Source: Parvularcula sp039818345
GTDB lineage: Bacteria; Pseudomonadota; Alphaproteobacteria; Caulobacterales; Parvularculaceae
DNA length: 64,000 nt
NCBI GenBank assembly: GCA_039818345.1
Contig: JBCBUC010000001.1
Span: 1 to 64,000 of the forward strand
Reading direction: 5' to 3'
Shown: positions 23,378 through 32,388 of the stretch, piece after piece
How the letters are laid out: every line of letters begins with the position of its first letter
How positions within the stretch are numbered: the first letter of the stretch is position 1
Made by a program: the position numbers and the translations under genes
The notes under the pieces: generated by a model
Database searches by the model: none
Told to the model about the DNA's origin: nothing
Seen by the model: only the letters and a program-made list of their open reading frames with translations

Positions 23378-26257
23378 ATGAATCGATTCACGACCATCCG
23401 AACACGTTTGTTAAGCGGCCTTGGCTTGACAACGGCATCACAAGTCCTGGCCCTGGGTATCGCTGTTGCTACCCTGCTCATCACCTCCGGCGCGGTGCGT
23501 CAGGTTAGCATGGAGCGGTTGCCGCAGGTTGGTTATGCCAATCAGCTCGCCTTTACTGGCGAGCGTATGGCCGATGAGATCACCGCAGTGATCGCTGCCT
23601 CCAGCCAATCGGTCCGTGAAGAGAGTTTTGCCAATTACGAAGCCCAAGCGAAACGAGCTGCCCCGCTCCTCATGCTGATTGAAGACGGCGGCGCGTCTGA
23701 AGCGCAAATGGCCAAACTGGAAAGCGCGTTCTCCTCCTTGTCCCAGGCGGCCCAAGCCGTGAACGACGCGCAGCGCAGCTTCATCGATAATCGCATTGCA
23801 CTTGACGCCTTGCGGTTAAGCGCCAGCGAGTATCGTAACGATCTTCAATTGGCAGTCGAGGATGCGGTTGACGAAGCTGTGGATGCTGATGTCGAGACGC
23901 TCTTGCGCCTTGGCCTATCCGGTACGCTAATTGGAACGCTCTATGCCGATGCTGCGCAAGCTCCGGACACAGAGGTGGTGAACCAGCTGTCCGATCAGTT
24001 CAATGAATATGCCGATGATGTCCGCATCAACATCGCCATTTTAGGCAGTGCCGCGACTCCGGAAGTTCGTGCACTGGCCAATGCATTTATTGGTGCGGGT
24101 GAGGGTGACGAAGGCATTTTTGCGCGGAGACTGTCTGAACTCGGCGCGATGGATGCCTCCCATCAAGCCAAACTAGAAGCCATGGACGCGCTTGCGACCC
24201 AGTCAACGGCGGTCAACAGACTGGTCACCGAGATCAGTGCCGTAGCGGAGACCGAAGCCCGTCGCTCGCTGACGGCTGCTGAGCGTTCATCGGTGGCTGT
24301 TCTTGTTTGTGCGGCCTTTAGTTTGGCGCTCGCGATCTGGCTTGGGTATTTCTACGTTCACAGACAAGTTCTTCGCCGGCTCGGCGACATCCGTTCGGTC
24401 ATGCTCACGGTGGCTGATGGTGAGCTGAGCAATGAAGTCGAAGGCGTCGGCGTTCAGGATGAAATCGGCGCAATGGCCCGCGCTCTCGAAGTCTTCCGGC
24501 AGAACGCTATCAAAGCAGAAAAGCTCAACAACGAGATGCTCGAGACGCAAAAAGAGATGCTCGCGTCCCAGGAAGAAAAAATGGAGCTTGAGCGCAAGCA
24601 ACGCCAAGCTGATGAGGAACGACGCGCCGCTGAGGCTCGTGCTGAGAAAGAGCGTCTCGAGGCGGAAGAAAAAGCGCGCCAAGAACGTGCGGCTGCTGAG
24701 GAACGCGAGCGCGAGCTTCGTGAAGAAGCGGCGACGAAGGAAATGGAAGCGCGCGAACGCCAGCGCGAAGCCGAGGCGAAAGCCCTCCGCGAACGCGCTG
24801 CAGAAGAAAAACGCTTGATGGAAGAAAAGGCAGCCGCCGAAGAGCAGGCTCGCCTTGAACGTGAAGCGGCTGCAGAAGAACGCCGCCAGGAAGAAGAACA
24901 GCGTCGCCAGGAGAAACTGGCCGCTGAAGAGCGCGAACGTCAGCTCCGTGAGGAAGCCGCTGAGCGTGAAAGGATCGCCGAAAAAGAGCGTCAAGAGGCC
25001 GAAGCCGAGGCCATGCGCCAAAAGGCTGCCGCCGAGAAACGTCGGCTTGAAGAGCAAGCAGCGGCTGAAGAGCAGGCTCGCCAAGAGCGTGAGGCGGCGG
25101 CTGAACGGGAACGTCAGCGCGAAATTGAAGCCCAGCAGCGCGCCGAGCAAGAGCGCCGTGCGATGATCCAATCACTCGCAAGCTCTATTGGCGAGGTCGT
25201 GCGTGCAGCGCGCGCCGGTGATTTCTCGAAATCCGTGGCTGCTGATTTTGACGATCCGGAACTCAATGATCTTGCGGAGAACCTCAACCAATTGGTGGGG
25301 ACAGTGAAGGGCGGCCTAGCGGAAACCGTCGATGTGCTCCGTGCCCTGCGGGATAGCGACCTTACCCAACGTGTTGATGGTCAGTTTGAAGGATCGTTTG
25401 CGGATCTTCGCGATGGGGTGAATTTTGCTGCTGACGGGCTCGCCAATGTCCTGACCAATCTGCGTTCGACGTCCACCCGTGTGGGGGCGTCCTTAAGCGA
25501 GCTGATGGGCGGCGTTGATCAACTGAGCTCCCAGACATCAACCCAGGCAGCGACCCTCGAACAAACAAGTGCGGCGCTTCAGTCCTTCACCACCACCGTG
25601 GAGCAGACGTCTCAAAGGACTGCTGAGATGCGGGATAATGCCCGTGCGACCCAAACAAAAGCAGAAGCTGGCGGTCAGGTGATGACCGATGCGACCGAAG
25701 CGATGGATCGCGTCGCGACCTCTTCGAAGAAGGTGACCGAGATCACCTCCGTGATCGAATCGATCGCTTTCCAAACCAATCTCTTGGCTCTTAACGCCAG
25801 CGTCGAGGCCGCGCGCGCGGGTGAAGCGGGTAAAGGGTTTGCCGTTGTCGCTGCCGAGGTGCGGAGCCTGGCGCAATCGACTGCCAATGCCTCTAAAGAA
25901 ATCAGTACACTTATCAGTGCTGCGAATGACGAAATCAAAGGCGGTGTTGATTTGGTGAGCCGCGCCGCGGACGATCTCAAGCTGATCGTCGACGAAGTGG
26001 CGACCAACGTGTCCCTGATCGATGATGTCAGCCAGGCCACGCAAAGCCAGACGCTCACCTTGCGCGAGATCAACCTGGCGATGACTGATCTTGATCGCTT
26101 GACCCAGGGCAACAACACCCTGGTCGACAGCAACAATCACGCCATCGGTCAGGCCAAGTTGGAGTTCGACCAGCTTGATACGTTGGTCGCGGGTTTCCGC
26201 CTGAACGGCACCGGCCACGCAACGCGGGTCTACACCGAAGCCGACGCGGCCGCTTAA
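23378..26257 (+). CDS. Methyl-accepting chemotaxis protein with long charged coiled-coil insert
   Basis: A 959-residue transmembrane chemoreceptor. Layout: TM1 about 20-40, periplasmic four-helix-type sensor 41-305, TM2 about 306-326, HAMP about 330-383. Then comes a 210-residue Glu/Arg/Ala-rich helical stretch (about 384-594), a second HAMP-like region (600-690), and the signalling domain. The hairpin tip IAFQTNLLALNASVEAARAG is near residue 797, where CheA/CheW would bind. The insert contains a 76-residue tandem duplication (439-514 and 515-590). Normal receptors lack such an insert; it could lengthen the receptor or bind a partner. No other che genes are nearby. A terminator follows. Confidence 0.93.
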   Translation: MNRFTTIRTRLLSGLGLTTASQVLALGIAVATLLITSGAVRQVSMERLPQVGYANQLAFTGERMADEITAVIAASSQSVREESFANYEAQAKRAAPLLMLIEDGGASEAQMAKLESAFSSLSQAAQAVNDAQRSFIDNRIALDALRLSASEYRNDLQLAVEDAVDEAVDADVETLLRLGLSGTLIGTLYADAAQAPDTEVVNQLSDQFNEYADDVRINIAILGSAATPEVRALANAFIGAGEGDEGIFARRLSELGAMDASHQAKLEAMDALATQSTAVNRLVTEISAVAETEARRSLTAAERSSVAVLVCAAFSLALAIWLGYFYVHRQVLRRLGDIRSVMLTVADGELSNEVEGVGVQDEIGAMARALEVFRQNAIKAEKLNNEMLETQKEMLASQEEKMELERKQRQADEERRAAEARAEKERLEAEEKARQERAAAEERERELREEAATKEMEARERQREAEAKALRERAAEEKRLMEEKAAAEEQARLEREAAAEERRQEEEQRRQEKLAAEERERQLREEAAERERIAEKERQEAEAEAMRQKAAAEKRRLEEQAAAEEQARQEREAAAERERQREIEAQQRAEQERRAMIQSLASSIGEVVRAARAGDFSKSVAADFDDPELNDLAENLNQLVGTVKGGLAETVDVLRALRDSDLTQRVDGQFEGSFADLRDGVNFAADGLANVLTNLRSTSTRVGASLSELMGGVDQLSSQTSTQAATLEQTSAALQSFTTTVEQTSQRTAEMRDNARATQTKAEAGGQVMTDATEAMDRVATSSKKVTEITSVIESIAFQTNLLALNASVEAARAGEAGKGFAVVAAEVRSLAQSTANASKEISTLISAANDEIKGGVDLVSRAADDLKLIVDEVATNVSLIDDVSQATQSQTLTLREINLAMTDLDRLTQGNNTLVDSNNHAIGQAKLEFDQLDTLVAGFRLNGTGHATRVYTEADAAA
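24692..25147 (+). repeat. 228-bp tandem duplication inside the chemoreceptor gene
   Basis: Two in-frame copies (24692-24919 and 24920-25147) encode 76-residue units, each starting AAEERER(E/Q)LREEAA and each containing a block of the form EK(R)LxE(E/Q)(K/Q)AAAEEQAR followed by EREAAAE. The protein similarity is obvious while many codons differ, so this is an old duplication rather than recent slippage. Confidence 0.8.
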
Positions 26258-26277
26258 CTCCGCATCAGAACAAAAAG

Positions 26278-26310
26278 AAACCCGGCAAGGGGAAACCCTG
26301 CTGGGTTTTC
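26278..26310. terminator. Bidirectional terminator between the chemoreceptor and LysE genes
   Basis: A 10-bp stem (AAACCCGGCA / TGCTGGGTTT, one G-T pair) with an 11-nt loop has T residues after it on the plus strand and a T-rich tract (TTTCTTTTTG) after it on the minus strand, fitting the convergent genes on each side. Confidence 0.8.
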
Positions 26311-26322
26311 TGCGTCAAACGG

Positions 26323-26928
26323 TTAGCGACCTGGGCGCGCAAGGGCGAGACCGGCGCTCGCCCCCCAAAAGAACATGGCCGAGATCTTGCCCTGCAGATG
26401 AGCAAAGCGTTGAAGAAACGAGCGCGCGCCATGGGCGAAAGCTGCCCAGAGAAGATCGCCGCAAGCTAAGACGCCGATAAAAACAGCGCCAAGCAGGATG
26501 ACGTATCCTGGATTGTTCGTTGTCGGCATAAACTGCGGTAGGAACGCCGCATTAAAAAGCAGCGTCTTCGGATTAAGAAGAGCGAGTGAAAAGCCGCCGA
26601 TCATCGCTTCACGGACTTTTGCTTGGTTTGCGTCGGGCGAGGCGTCGAAAGGCGCGGCGCGCCAGGCGGTCACGCCCAGCCAGATGAGGTAAGCAACCCC
26701 GAGCCATTTGATCCAAATCAGCGCACCGGCGGCGACTTCAAGAAGCGCGGACAAGCCGCCCAGCACGAGCACGAGCTGCAACGCCACGCCAGCCGTCGTG
26801 CTCAAAACCGTGAGCGCGCCATAGCGGAAGCCATGCTGCAGGCTGTTTGCCACGATCAGGGCGACGTTCGGGCCAGGGATGGTGACAAGCACCATGGTGG
26901 CAAGGGCGAGAGCGATGAGGCTGTCCAT
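26323..26928 (-). CDS. LysE/RhtB family amino-acid exporter
   Basis: A 201-residue inner-membrane exporter with about six helices. The family signature is at the start: ALATMVLVTIPGPNVALIVA and NSLQHGFRYGALTVLSTTAG, followed by WIKWLGVAYLIWLGVTAWR and GFSLALLNPKTLLFNAAFLP. RhtB-family members export amino acids such as homoserine, threonine or leucine; the substrate here is not determinable. It stands alone, convergent with the chemoreceptor and divergent from the UPF0145 gene. Confidence 0.92.
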   Translation of the reverse strand: MDSLIALALATMVLVTIPGPNVALIVANSLQHGFRYGALTVLSTTAGVALQLVLVLGGLSALLEVAAGALIWIKWLGVAYLIWLGVTAWRAAPFDASPDANQAKVREAMIGGFSLALLNPKTLLFNAAFLPQFMPTTNNPGYVILLGAVFIGVLACGDLLWAAFAHGARSFLQRFAHLQGKISAMFFWGASAGLALARPGR

Positions 26929-27071
26929 CTTCTTTATCCTTTCAACCAGCCGGGCTGTTGCTCGCGGATCGTGGGCCGGTCAAGCGATGAAGCGCTGAAA
27001 AAGCCAGCTGGCCTTCTTGATCTGACGGCGAGCCGGGCGATCTTGAAAGGAAGTCAGCAAGGAGAACCCCC

Positions 27072-27395
27072 ATGATCGTGACCACCACCGATGGCGTCCC
27101 CGGCCGTGAAACCATTGAACCTCTAGGCGTTGTTGCCGGCGAAGCGATCCTCGGCGTCAATATCTTTCGCGACCTCTTCGCCGGTATTCGCGATATTCTT
27201 GGTGGCCGATCGGGCGGTTATCAAAAGGCGTTGCGGGAGGCGCGGGAACACGCGATGGGCGATATGATCGAGGAAGCCAAAGCCATTGGCGCGGACGCTA
27301 TTGTCGGTGTCGACGTCGATTACGAGGCGATTACCGCGAATAATGGCAGCATGCTGATGGTGAGCTGCAATGGGACGGCGGTGAAACTCCGGTAG
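27072..27395 (+). CDS. YbjQ/UPF0145 family protein
   Basis: A 107-residue small cytoplasmic protein of the YbjQ/UPF0145 family (annotated in some databases as heavy-metal-binding domain). It starts IVTTTDGVPGRETIEPLGVV, continues GVNIFRDLFAGIRDILGGRS and KALREAREHAMGDMIEEAKA, and has the conserved GADAIVGVDVDYE. The length is typical. The family forms pentamer-like oligomers in known structures, but its role is unclear and metal binding is not established. An AAGGAG site precedes the ATG. fabD follows 65 bp later. Confidence 0.9.
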   Translation: MIVTTTDGVPGRETIEPLGVVAGEAILGVNIFRDLFAGIRDILGGRSGGYQKALREAREHAMGDMIEEAKAIGADAIVGVDVDYEAITANNGSMLMVSCNGTAVKLR

Positions 27396-27426
27396 GTCTT
27401 TTTGATCCTGGACCAAGGAGCGGCTA

Positions 27427-27458
27427 GGGGCGTTCCCCAAACAACGAGAGGACGCCCC
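27427..27458 (+). promoter_or_regulatory. Alternative hairpin just upstream of fabD
   Basis: GGGGCGT (27427-27433) can pair with ACGCCCC (27452-27458), enclosing the likely fabD Shine-Dalgarno (GAGAGGA) close to its start codon at 27461. The same GGGG can instead pair with CCCC at 27435-27438. Two mutually exclusive folds next to a ribosome binding site are suggestive of translational control, but nothing here proves it. Confidence 0.3.
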
Positions 27459-27460
27459 AG

Positions 27461-28399
27461 ATGTCTCAACCGCTTGCCCTGATTTTCCCTGGCCAAGGCA
27501 GTCAAAAAATCGGCATGGGCCATGATTTAGCAGAGAATTTCCGACTGGCGCGGGATGTCTTTGACGAGGTCGACGAGGCGCTCTCACAAAAATTATCGGC
27601 ACTTATGTTCGAGGGGGATCAGGCCGAGCTGACCCTCACGACCAACGCGCAACCTGCGCTCATGGCCGTATCCGTCGCCGCATTCCGGGTGTTGCGTGAG
27701 GAGGCCGGGTTGAGCCTCGACGATGTTGCCGGATTGGCCGGTCACTCCTTGGGCGAATATTCAGCACACGCCTGCGCAGGGAGTTTTGATCTCAGCACCA
27801 CAGCTAAGCTCCTTCGCATTCGCGGCGAGGCGATGCAGTCGGCGATGCCGCTCGGTGAAGGTGCGATGGCTGCCGTTTTGGGGCTCGATTTTGCCGCCGC
27901 TGAAAAAGTCGCCGACGAGGCAGGTGTTGAAATCGCCAATGATAACTGCCCGGGACAGCTTGTCCTTTCAGGTCCGACGGCATCGATTGAGAAGGCTTGC
28001 GCGCTTGCCAAAGCGGGCGGCGCGAAGCGGGCGCTCAAGCTCGATGTCTCGGCCGCCTTCCACTCCCGCGGGATGGCGCCGGCCCAAGCACGCATGGCCG
28101 ACGCCTTGGCTGAAGTCGAGGTGAGCGATCCGCAACGGCCCGTGATTGCCAATATCGATGCATCCCTCGTTACGTCGAAGGACAAAGTGCAAAGCACACT
28201 GACGGCTCAAGTCACCGGGCGGGTCCATTGGCAAGACTGCGTTGCGACGCTGAAAGCGCACGGTGCCGAGATGTTTTTGGAATTGGGTACCGGCAAGGTG
28301 CTGTCTGGGCTGGTGAAAAAGATTGACGGCAGCGTGGGCTTGGCGAATTTTGGTGAGACCAAAGACTTGGACAAGGTCAAAGAACAACTGGGGGGATAA
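27461..28399 (+). CDS. fabD: Malonyl-CoA:ACP transacylase
   Basis: A 312-residue enzyme that loads malonyl groups from CoA onto acyl carrier protein for type II fatty-acid synthesis. The N-terminus LALIFPGQGSQKIGMG and the nucleophile elbow GHSLGEYSA (Ser96) are canonical. Arg in the LLRIRGEAMQ segment and His in AAFHSRGM provide the carboxylate-binding Arg and catalytic His. LELGTGKVLSGLVKK ends the fold. It is near fabG, acpP and fabF, but a GNAT gene and a minus-strand sorting-signal gene interrupt the cluster. Confidence 0.97.
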   Translation: MSQPLALIFPGQGSQKIGMGHDLAENFRLARDVFDEVDEALSQKLSALMFEGDQAELTLTTNAQPALMAVSVAAFRVLREEAGLSLDDVAGLAGHSLGEYSAHACAGSFDLSTTAKLLRIRGEAMQSAMPLGEGAMAAVLGLDFAAAEKVADEAGVEIANDNCPGQLVLSGPTASIEKACALAKAGGAKRALKLDVSAAFHSRGMAPAQARMADALAEVEVSDPQRPVIANIDASLVTSKDKVQSTLTAQVTGRVHWQDCVATLKAHGAEMFLELGTGKVLSGLVKKIDGSVGLANFGETKDLDKVKEQLGG

Positions 28400-28431
28400 C
28401 CAGGCTGTTTGCACTTTGAAGGAGGTGCCCC

Positions 28432-28950
28432 ATGTCCATCGAGATCAGCACGGAGCGTCTCACGCTTCGTCCTTGGCGTTCTGACGATTTTGAGACCTAC
28501 GCCGCCTATTACGCCGACGATGCCACGGCCCGCTATGTCGGCGGCCAAATGAGCCGGGATAAGGCGTGGCGTCATTTAGCGGCTGTGGTCGGTCACTGGC
28601 AGCTCAAGGGCTTTGGTCTGTGGGCTGTTGATGAAAAAGAAAGTGGCAAGTTTGTTGGCTGTGTCGGCTTGCAAGAGCCCGAGGGGTGGCCTGAGCTCGA
28701 ATTGGGATATTGGCTCATGCCGTCTGCCCACGGAAAAGGATACGCCACCGAAGCCGGTGTTCGGTGTCGTGACTATGCCTATAAGGAGATGGGAGCATCG
28801 TCTCTGGTCAGCTATATTGACCCTAACAACACGCCTTCCCGGCGGGTCGCTGAGCGGCTCGGTGCGACGTTAGAGGACACGATCGACCTCCTGACCTACG
28901 GTCCACATTGCGTCTACCGGCACCCTGCACCTTCGCCAGGCGTTTCCTAA
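28432..28950 (+). CDS. GNAT family N-acetyltransferase (RimJ/RimL-like)
   Basis: A 172-residue acetyltransferase. It begins ISTERLTLRPWRSDDFETYA, the usual RimJ/RimL-type start, and carries FGLWAVDEKESGKFVGCVGL, ELELGYWLMPSAHGKGYATE (acetyl-CoA pyrophosphate loop HGKGYA) and YIDPNNTPSRRVAERLGAT. Such enzymes acetylate protein N-termini, small amines or toxins; the target is unknown. AAGGAGG precedes the ATG. It lies 32 bp after fabD and is probably on the same transcript, which is common and not functionally informative. Confidence 0.9.
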   Translation: MSIEISTERLTLRPWRSDDFETYAAYYADDATARYVGGQMSRDKAWRHLAAVVGHWQLKGFGLWAVDEKESGKFVGCVGLQEPEGWPELELGYWLMPSAHGKGYATEAGVRCRDYAYKEMGASSLVSYIDPNNTPSRRVAERLGATLEDTIDLLTYGPHCVYRHPAPSPGVS

Positions 28951-28979
28951 GATCGTCTTCGTGGTTACCCACTTGCTAA

Positions 28980-29642
28980 TCAACTCGAGCGGCGCCTTCT
29001 GCGGTGAAGAAGGATCAGTGCAGGGGCCATCAACGCCAGCGCTCCAGGAATAGGGACGGCACTGACTGTCAGGCTGCTGATGCTTCCTGTAATGTGGCGA
29101 TCGGTAACATCCGGCGTGTTCTCAGCCACGATTAAGATGAAACTAAGCGTATCGAAATCCGACAGAGATAGGTCTTGGAGGACCCCAAAGCCGTCGTCCG
29201 AGAGAACGGTCGCGCTCTGGTCGCTGAGCGTCAGAGTAAACCCGTTAATGCTCTTGCCGCCAACCATCGGCGCCCCAGCTGCCCTGAAATCGAAGCTGCC
29301 GGAGAGAACAATCTGATCGCCGTTCAAGAAGTTGTTGATACCGCGAATGCGTGACGACGACACTTGCTCTACGAATTCGAGACCGAGGCCTGGAAGACTG
29401 ACGTTGAGTTCAAGGGGTACGATGCTGAAGAATTGATCTTGTGAATCAAGGTCGACGGCGTTGGTGTCGTAGGTCACCTCGAAATGGACCGTCTCACCTA
29501 TCTCAAGTGCATCAGGTGGAAGGACGGGTGCGAGGGTTTCGATGGCGCCTTCCATGGAAATGGTCACGGGGGCTGCGTAGGCTGACGCGGCAAGCGCCCA
29601 TCCTCCAAGGACAAGCGCCACGATCACTGCTTTCATACCCAA
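28980..29642 (-). CDS. Secreted protein with PEP-CTERM-like C-terminal sorting signal
   Basis: A 220-residue exported protein of unknown function. The signal peptide (KAVIVALVLGGWALAASAYA) is followed by a beta-rich mature domain: TISMEGAIETLAP, GETVHFEVTYDTNAVDLDSQ, GFTLTLSDQSATVLSDDGFG. The C-terminus has the sorting layout AVPIPGA, hydrophobic LALMAPALILL, then HRRRRRSS. It is inserted in reverse orientation between fabD-GNAT and fabG. The mature domain resembles other short-form PEP-CTERM proteins with no assigned activity. No exosortase is in the window. Confidence 0.78.
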   Translation of the reverse strand: MGMKAVIVALVLGGWALAASAYAAPVTISMEGAIETLAPVLPPDALEIGETVHFEVTYDTNAVDLDSQDQFFSIVPLELNVSLPGLGLEFVEQVSSSRIRGINNFLNGDQIVLSGSFDFRAAGAPMVGGKSINGFTLTLSDQSATVLSDDGFGVLQDLSLSDFDTLSFILIVAENTPDVTDRHITGSISSLTVSAVPIPGALALMAPALILLHRRRRRSS

Positions 29643-29745
29643 CTCCCCGACTTAACTGGTCAAATTATCACCGTTTCTTGTGTTCTGAAAGTGGAGCCGT
29701 CGATCCGGCGTGACAGACCGGACCGAGGCGCCTATTCCCGCCGCC

Positions 29746-30483
29746 ATGTTCTCTTTGACTGACAAAACCGCTCTCGTGACCGGTGCCACTGGCGGCATCG
29801 GGGCTTCTATCGCCAAGACGCTGCATGCCCAGGGTGCGACCGTTGCGCTCTCGGGCCGTAACGAAGAGAAGCTCGCGAGCCTCCAGGCTGAGCTTGGTGA
29901 GCGGGCGCATGTACTGCCCGCTGATTTGTCCGACTTCGAGGCTTGTGACGCGCTGCCTGGCCGCGCGGCCGAGGCGATGGGATCGCTTTCGATCCTCATC
30001 GCCAATGCGGGCATCACCAAAGATCAGCTCATGATGCGGATGAAACCCGAAGAGTTTGAGCAGGTCATCTCGGTGAACCTCACGGCCACTTGGCGCCTCT
30101 CCAAGGCCTGCCTCAAAGGCATGATGAAGGCACGCCATGGCCGGATCATCGGGATCACCTCGATCGTCGGTGTCACGGGCAATCCGGGTCAAAGCAACTA
30201 TGCGGCCTCAAAGGCTGGGATGATAGGCATGATCAAGTCCCTCGCAGCTGAAGTGGCGAGTCGCGGCGTCACGGCGAACTGTGTGGCCCCTGGCTTCATC
30301 GCAACGCCGATGACCGATGTGCTCACCGACGACCAGAAAAGTAAAATCAACGACGCGATACCGGCAGGCCGGATGGGGACACCGGACGAGATCGCTGGCG
30401 CTTGTGCCTATCTTGCCTCGGACGCAGCATCGTACGTCACGGGCCAAACGTTGCACGTGAACGGTGGCATGGCGATGATTTAA
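29746..30483 (+). CDS. fabG: 3-oxoacyl-[ACP] reductase
   Basis: A 245-residue short-chain dehydrogenase that reduces 3-ketoacyl-ACP with NADPH. The Rossmann motif TGATGGIG is at residues 12-19, NAG in LIANAGITKD near 88, catalytic Ser in GITSIVGVTG, and Tyr152/Lys156 in NYAASKAG. GRMGTPDEIAGACAYLASD and YVTGQTLHVNGGMAM are typical FabG. ATG 29746 (MFSLTDKTALVTG) is preferred over GTG 29710 since it gives the family length. It precedes acpP and fabF. Confidence 0.95.
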   Translation: MFSLTDKTALVTGATGGIGASIAKTLHAQGATVALSGRNEEKLASLQAELGERAHVLPADLSDFEACDALPGRAAEAMGSLSILIANAGITKDQLMMRMKPEEFEQVISVNLTATWRLSKACLKGMMKARHGRIIGITSIVGVTGNPGQSNYAASKAGMIGMIKSLAAEVASRGVTANCVAPGFIATPMTDVLTDDQKSKINDAIPAGRMGTPDEIAGACAYLASDAASYVTGQTLHVNGGMAMI

Positions 30484-30767
30484 GGCCTGCTGCCTGAAGG
30501 GTTGAGCGTTAAAGCCCGCTGCCAGCGGCGCCCTGACGAACTCTTCTGCAGTAAAAAAGGCGGCGCCCGTTTGATCGCCAGTTGCCTTGTGCGGGCAGCA
30601 GAATGGCTCTTTCCCTGAGGAATGATTGCGACCACCCCTAGCGCGGGCCGCCGTCATCTCTAGATACGATTGCCTTCGACGCTGCTTGCACCGCTATGGG
30701 GCTTCCCTTAGAGGGCGAAAACAATCAAACGCCTCTGACTGCATAGAGACGAATTAAGGAGTTCCCC

Positions 30768-31004
30768 ATGTCGGACATCACCGAACGCGTTCAGAAAATC
30801 ACGGTTGAGCACCTGGATGTGGACGCTGCGAAAGTGGAGCCGAAAGCCAGCTTCATCGACGACCTAGGCGCCGATAGCCTCGACATCGTGGAACTCGTCA
30901 TGGCTTTCGAAGAAGAATTCGACATCGAGATCCCTGACGACGCCGCTGAGACGATCCAAACCGTCGGCGACGCCATCAAGTTCATCGAAGAACGCCAGAG
31001 CTAA
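30768..31004 (+). CDS. acpP: Acyl carrier protein
   Basis: A 78-residue acidic four-helix carrier protein. The 4'-phosphopantetheine attachment site is Ser37 in LGADSLDIVELV. The strong acidity and the ending AIKFIEERQS are typical of the fatty-acid ACP. The Shine-Dalgarno AAGGAG lies just before the ATG. It is separated from fabG by 284 bp without a gene, so it probably has its own promoter, as is usual for this highly expressed protein; I cannot pin down the promoter elements. Confidence 0.98.
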   Translation: MSDITERVQKITVEHLDVDAAKVEPKASFIDDLGADSLDIVELVMAFEEEFDIEIPDDAAETIQTVGDAIKFIEERQS

Positions 31005-31097
31005 GCTGGTCCAGGTCCCGCGCGGGATCACGCCGGACCCGCGAGCGGCCCATGCATCCATGTCGGTCCGGCCTAACGCTTCGGCAAGGAGGTCGTC

Positions 31098-32378
31098 ATG
31101 CTGAGACGCGTCGTCGTAACAGGACTTGGTCTTGTGACGCCCGTTGGCAGTGGATCGCGTGAAAAACCCTATCAAGGGCCTTGGGAAGCTATCCTTGCTG
31201 GAAAAAGTGGTGCCGGGCTTATTCCCGAAGACCGCTTTGATACGTCTGATCTTGGGTGCCGTATCGCCGCCCAGGTACCGCTCGGCGAAGGCGAGGGCCT
31301 TTTCAACGCCGACGAATGGGTGCCGCCGAAAGAACAGCGGCGGATGGATGAGTTTATTGTCTACGGCATGGGCGCGGCCGATATGGCCCTGGCCGACGCC
31401 GGGCTTCCGCTCGATACAGATGACCAATTAGAACGCTCGGGCGTGTTGATGGGGTCGGGTATTGGCGGGCTCAACGCCATCGCGGACACAAGCGTAACCT
31501 TGTCGGAAAAGGGTCCGCGGAAGGTCTCACCTTTCTTCATCCCCTCAGCGTTGATCAATCTTCTCGCAGGCCAGGTCTCGATCAAGCACGGCCTTAAGGG
31601 ACCCAACCATTCGGTGGTCACCGCTTGCGCAACGGGTGTGCATGCGATTGGCGATGCGGCAAGGCTCATCGCTTATGGTGATGCGGATGCGATGGTCTCG
31701 GGCGGTGCAGAGGCGCCGATCAGTCGGATCGGGTTCGCAGGATTTCTCGCCTGTAAGGCCCTAACAACCGGGTTCAATGAAGCGCCTGAGGCTGCCTCTC
31801 GACCGTATGACAAGGACCGTGACGGGTTTTTGATGGGCGAGGGCGCAGGCGCTGTGGTGCTTGAGGAGTATGAGCGTGCGAAAGCACGCGGCGCGAAGAT
31901 TTACGCCGAGATTATTGGCTATGGTCTGTCTGGCGATGCCTACCACGTGACCGCGCCGCTCGAAGACGGAGACGGCGGCTACCGCGCCATGAAAATGGCC
32001 TTAGGGCGTGCCGGGATCAGCCCTTCCGAGATCGATTATGTCAACGCCCATGGCACCTCGACGCCGCTCGGTGACGAAGCCGAGCTCAAGGCAGTGGAGA
32101 AGCTCTGGGGCGCTGACGCAGACGGCCTTGTGATGTCATCGACCAAGTCGTCCGTCGGGCACCTCTTAGGCGCAGCAGGCGCGATTGAGGCGATCTACTC
32201 AATCTTGGCGATGCGTGATGGGGTGGCGCCAGCAACGCTTAACCTCGACAATCCATCGGTCGATACACCGATCAACCTAGCGCCGAAAACACCGGTAGAG
32301 ACATCCATCAACTGCGTGCTATCGAATTCATTCGGATTCGGGGGCACCAATGCATCGATTGTCATGCGCAAAGTCTGA
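31098..32378 (+). CDS. fabF: 3-oxoacyl-[ACP] synthase II
   Basis: A 426-residue condensing enzyme (KAS II) that elongates acyl-ACP with malonyl-ACP. The Cys-His-His triad is Cys177 in VTACATGVHA, His318 in NAHGTSTPLGD and His355 in SSVGHLLGAAG. It starts RRVVVTGLGLVTPVGSG and ends NSFGFGGTNASIVMRK, both standard. An AAGGAGG site precedes the ATG. It follows acpP by 93 bp in the conserved acpP-fabF-mltG-yicC-gmk order. Confidence 0.98.
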   Translation: MLRRVVVTGLGLVTPVGSGSREKPYQGPWEAILAGKSGAGLIPEDRFDTSDLGCRIAAQVPLGEGEGLFNADEWVPPKEQRRMDEFIVYGMGAADMALADAGLPLDTDDQLERSGVLMGSGIGGLNAIADTSVTLSEKGPRKVSPFFIPSALINLLAGQVSIKHGLKGPNHSVVTACATGVHAIGDAARLIAYGDADAMVSGGAEAPISRIGFAGFLACKALTTGFNEAPEAASRPYDKDRDGFLMGEGAGAVVLEEYERAKARGAKIYAEIIGYGLSGDAYHVTAPLEDGDGGYRAMKMALGRAGISPSEIDYVNAHGTSTPLGDEAELKAVEKLWGADADGLVMSSTKSSVGHLLGAAGAIEAIYSILAMRDGVAPATLNLDNPSVDTPINLAPKTPVETSINCVLSNSFGFGGTNASIVMRKV

Positions 32379-32388
32379 GGCACGGGAT

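Noticed and set aside
24287..25171. Long minus-strand open frame (294 codons) rich in Leu and Phe, opposite the chemoreceptor gene
   Set aside because: It mirrors the Glu/Arg/Ala-rich coiled-coil codons on the other strand, which naturally yield Leu/Phe/Ser in antisense. The sense frame is a clear chemoreceptor.
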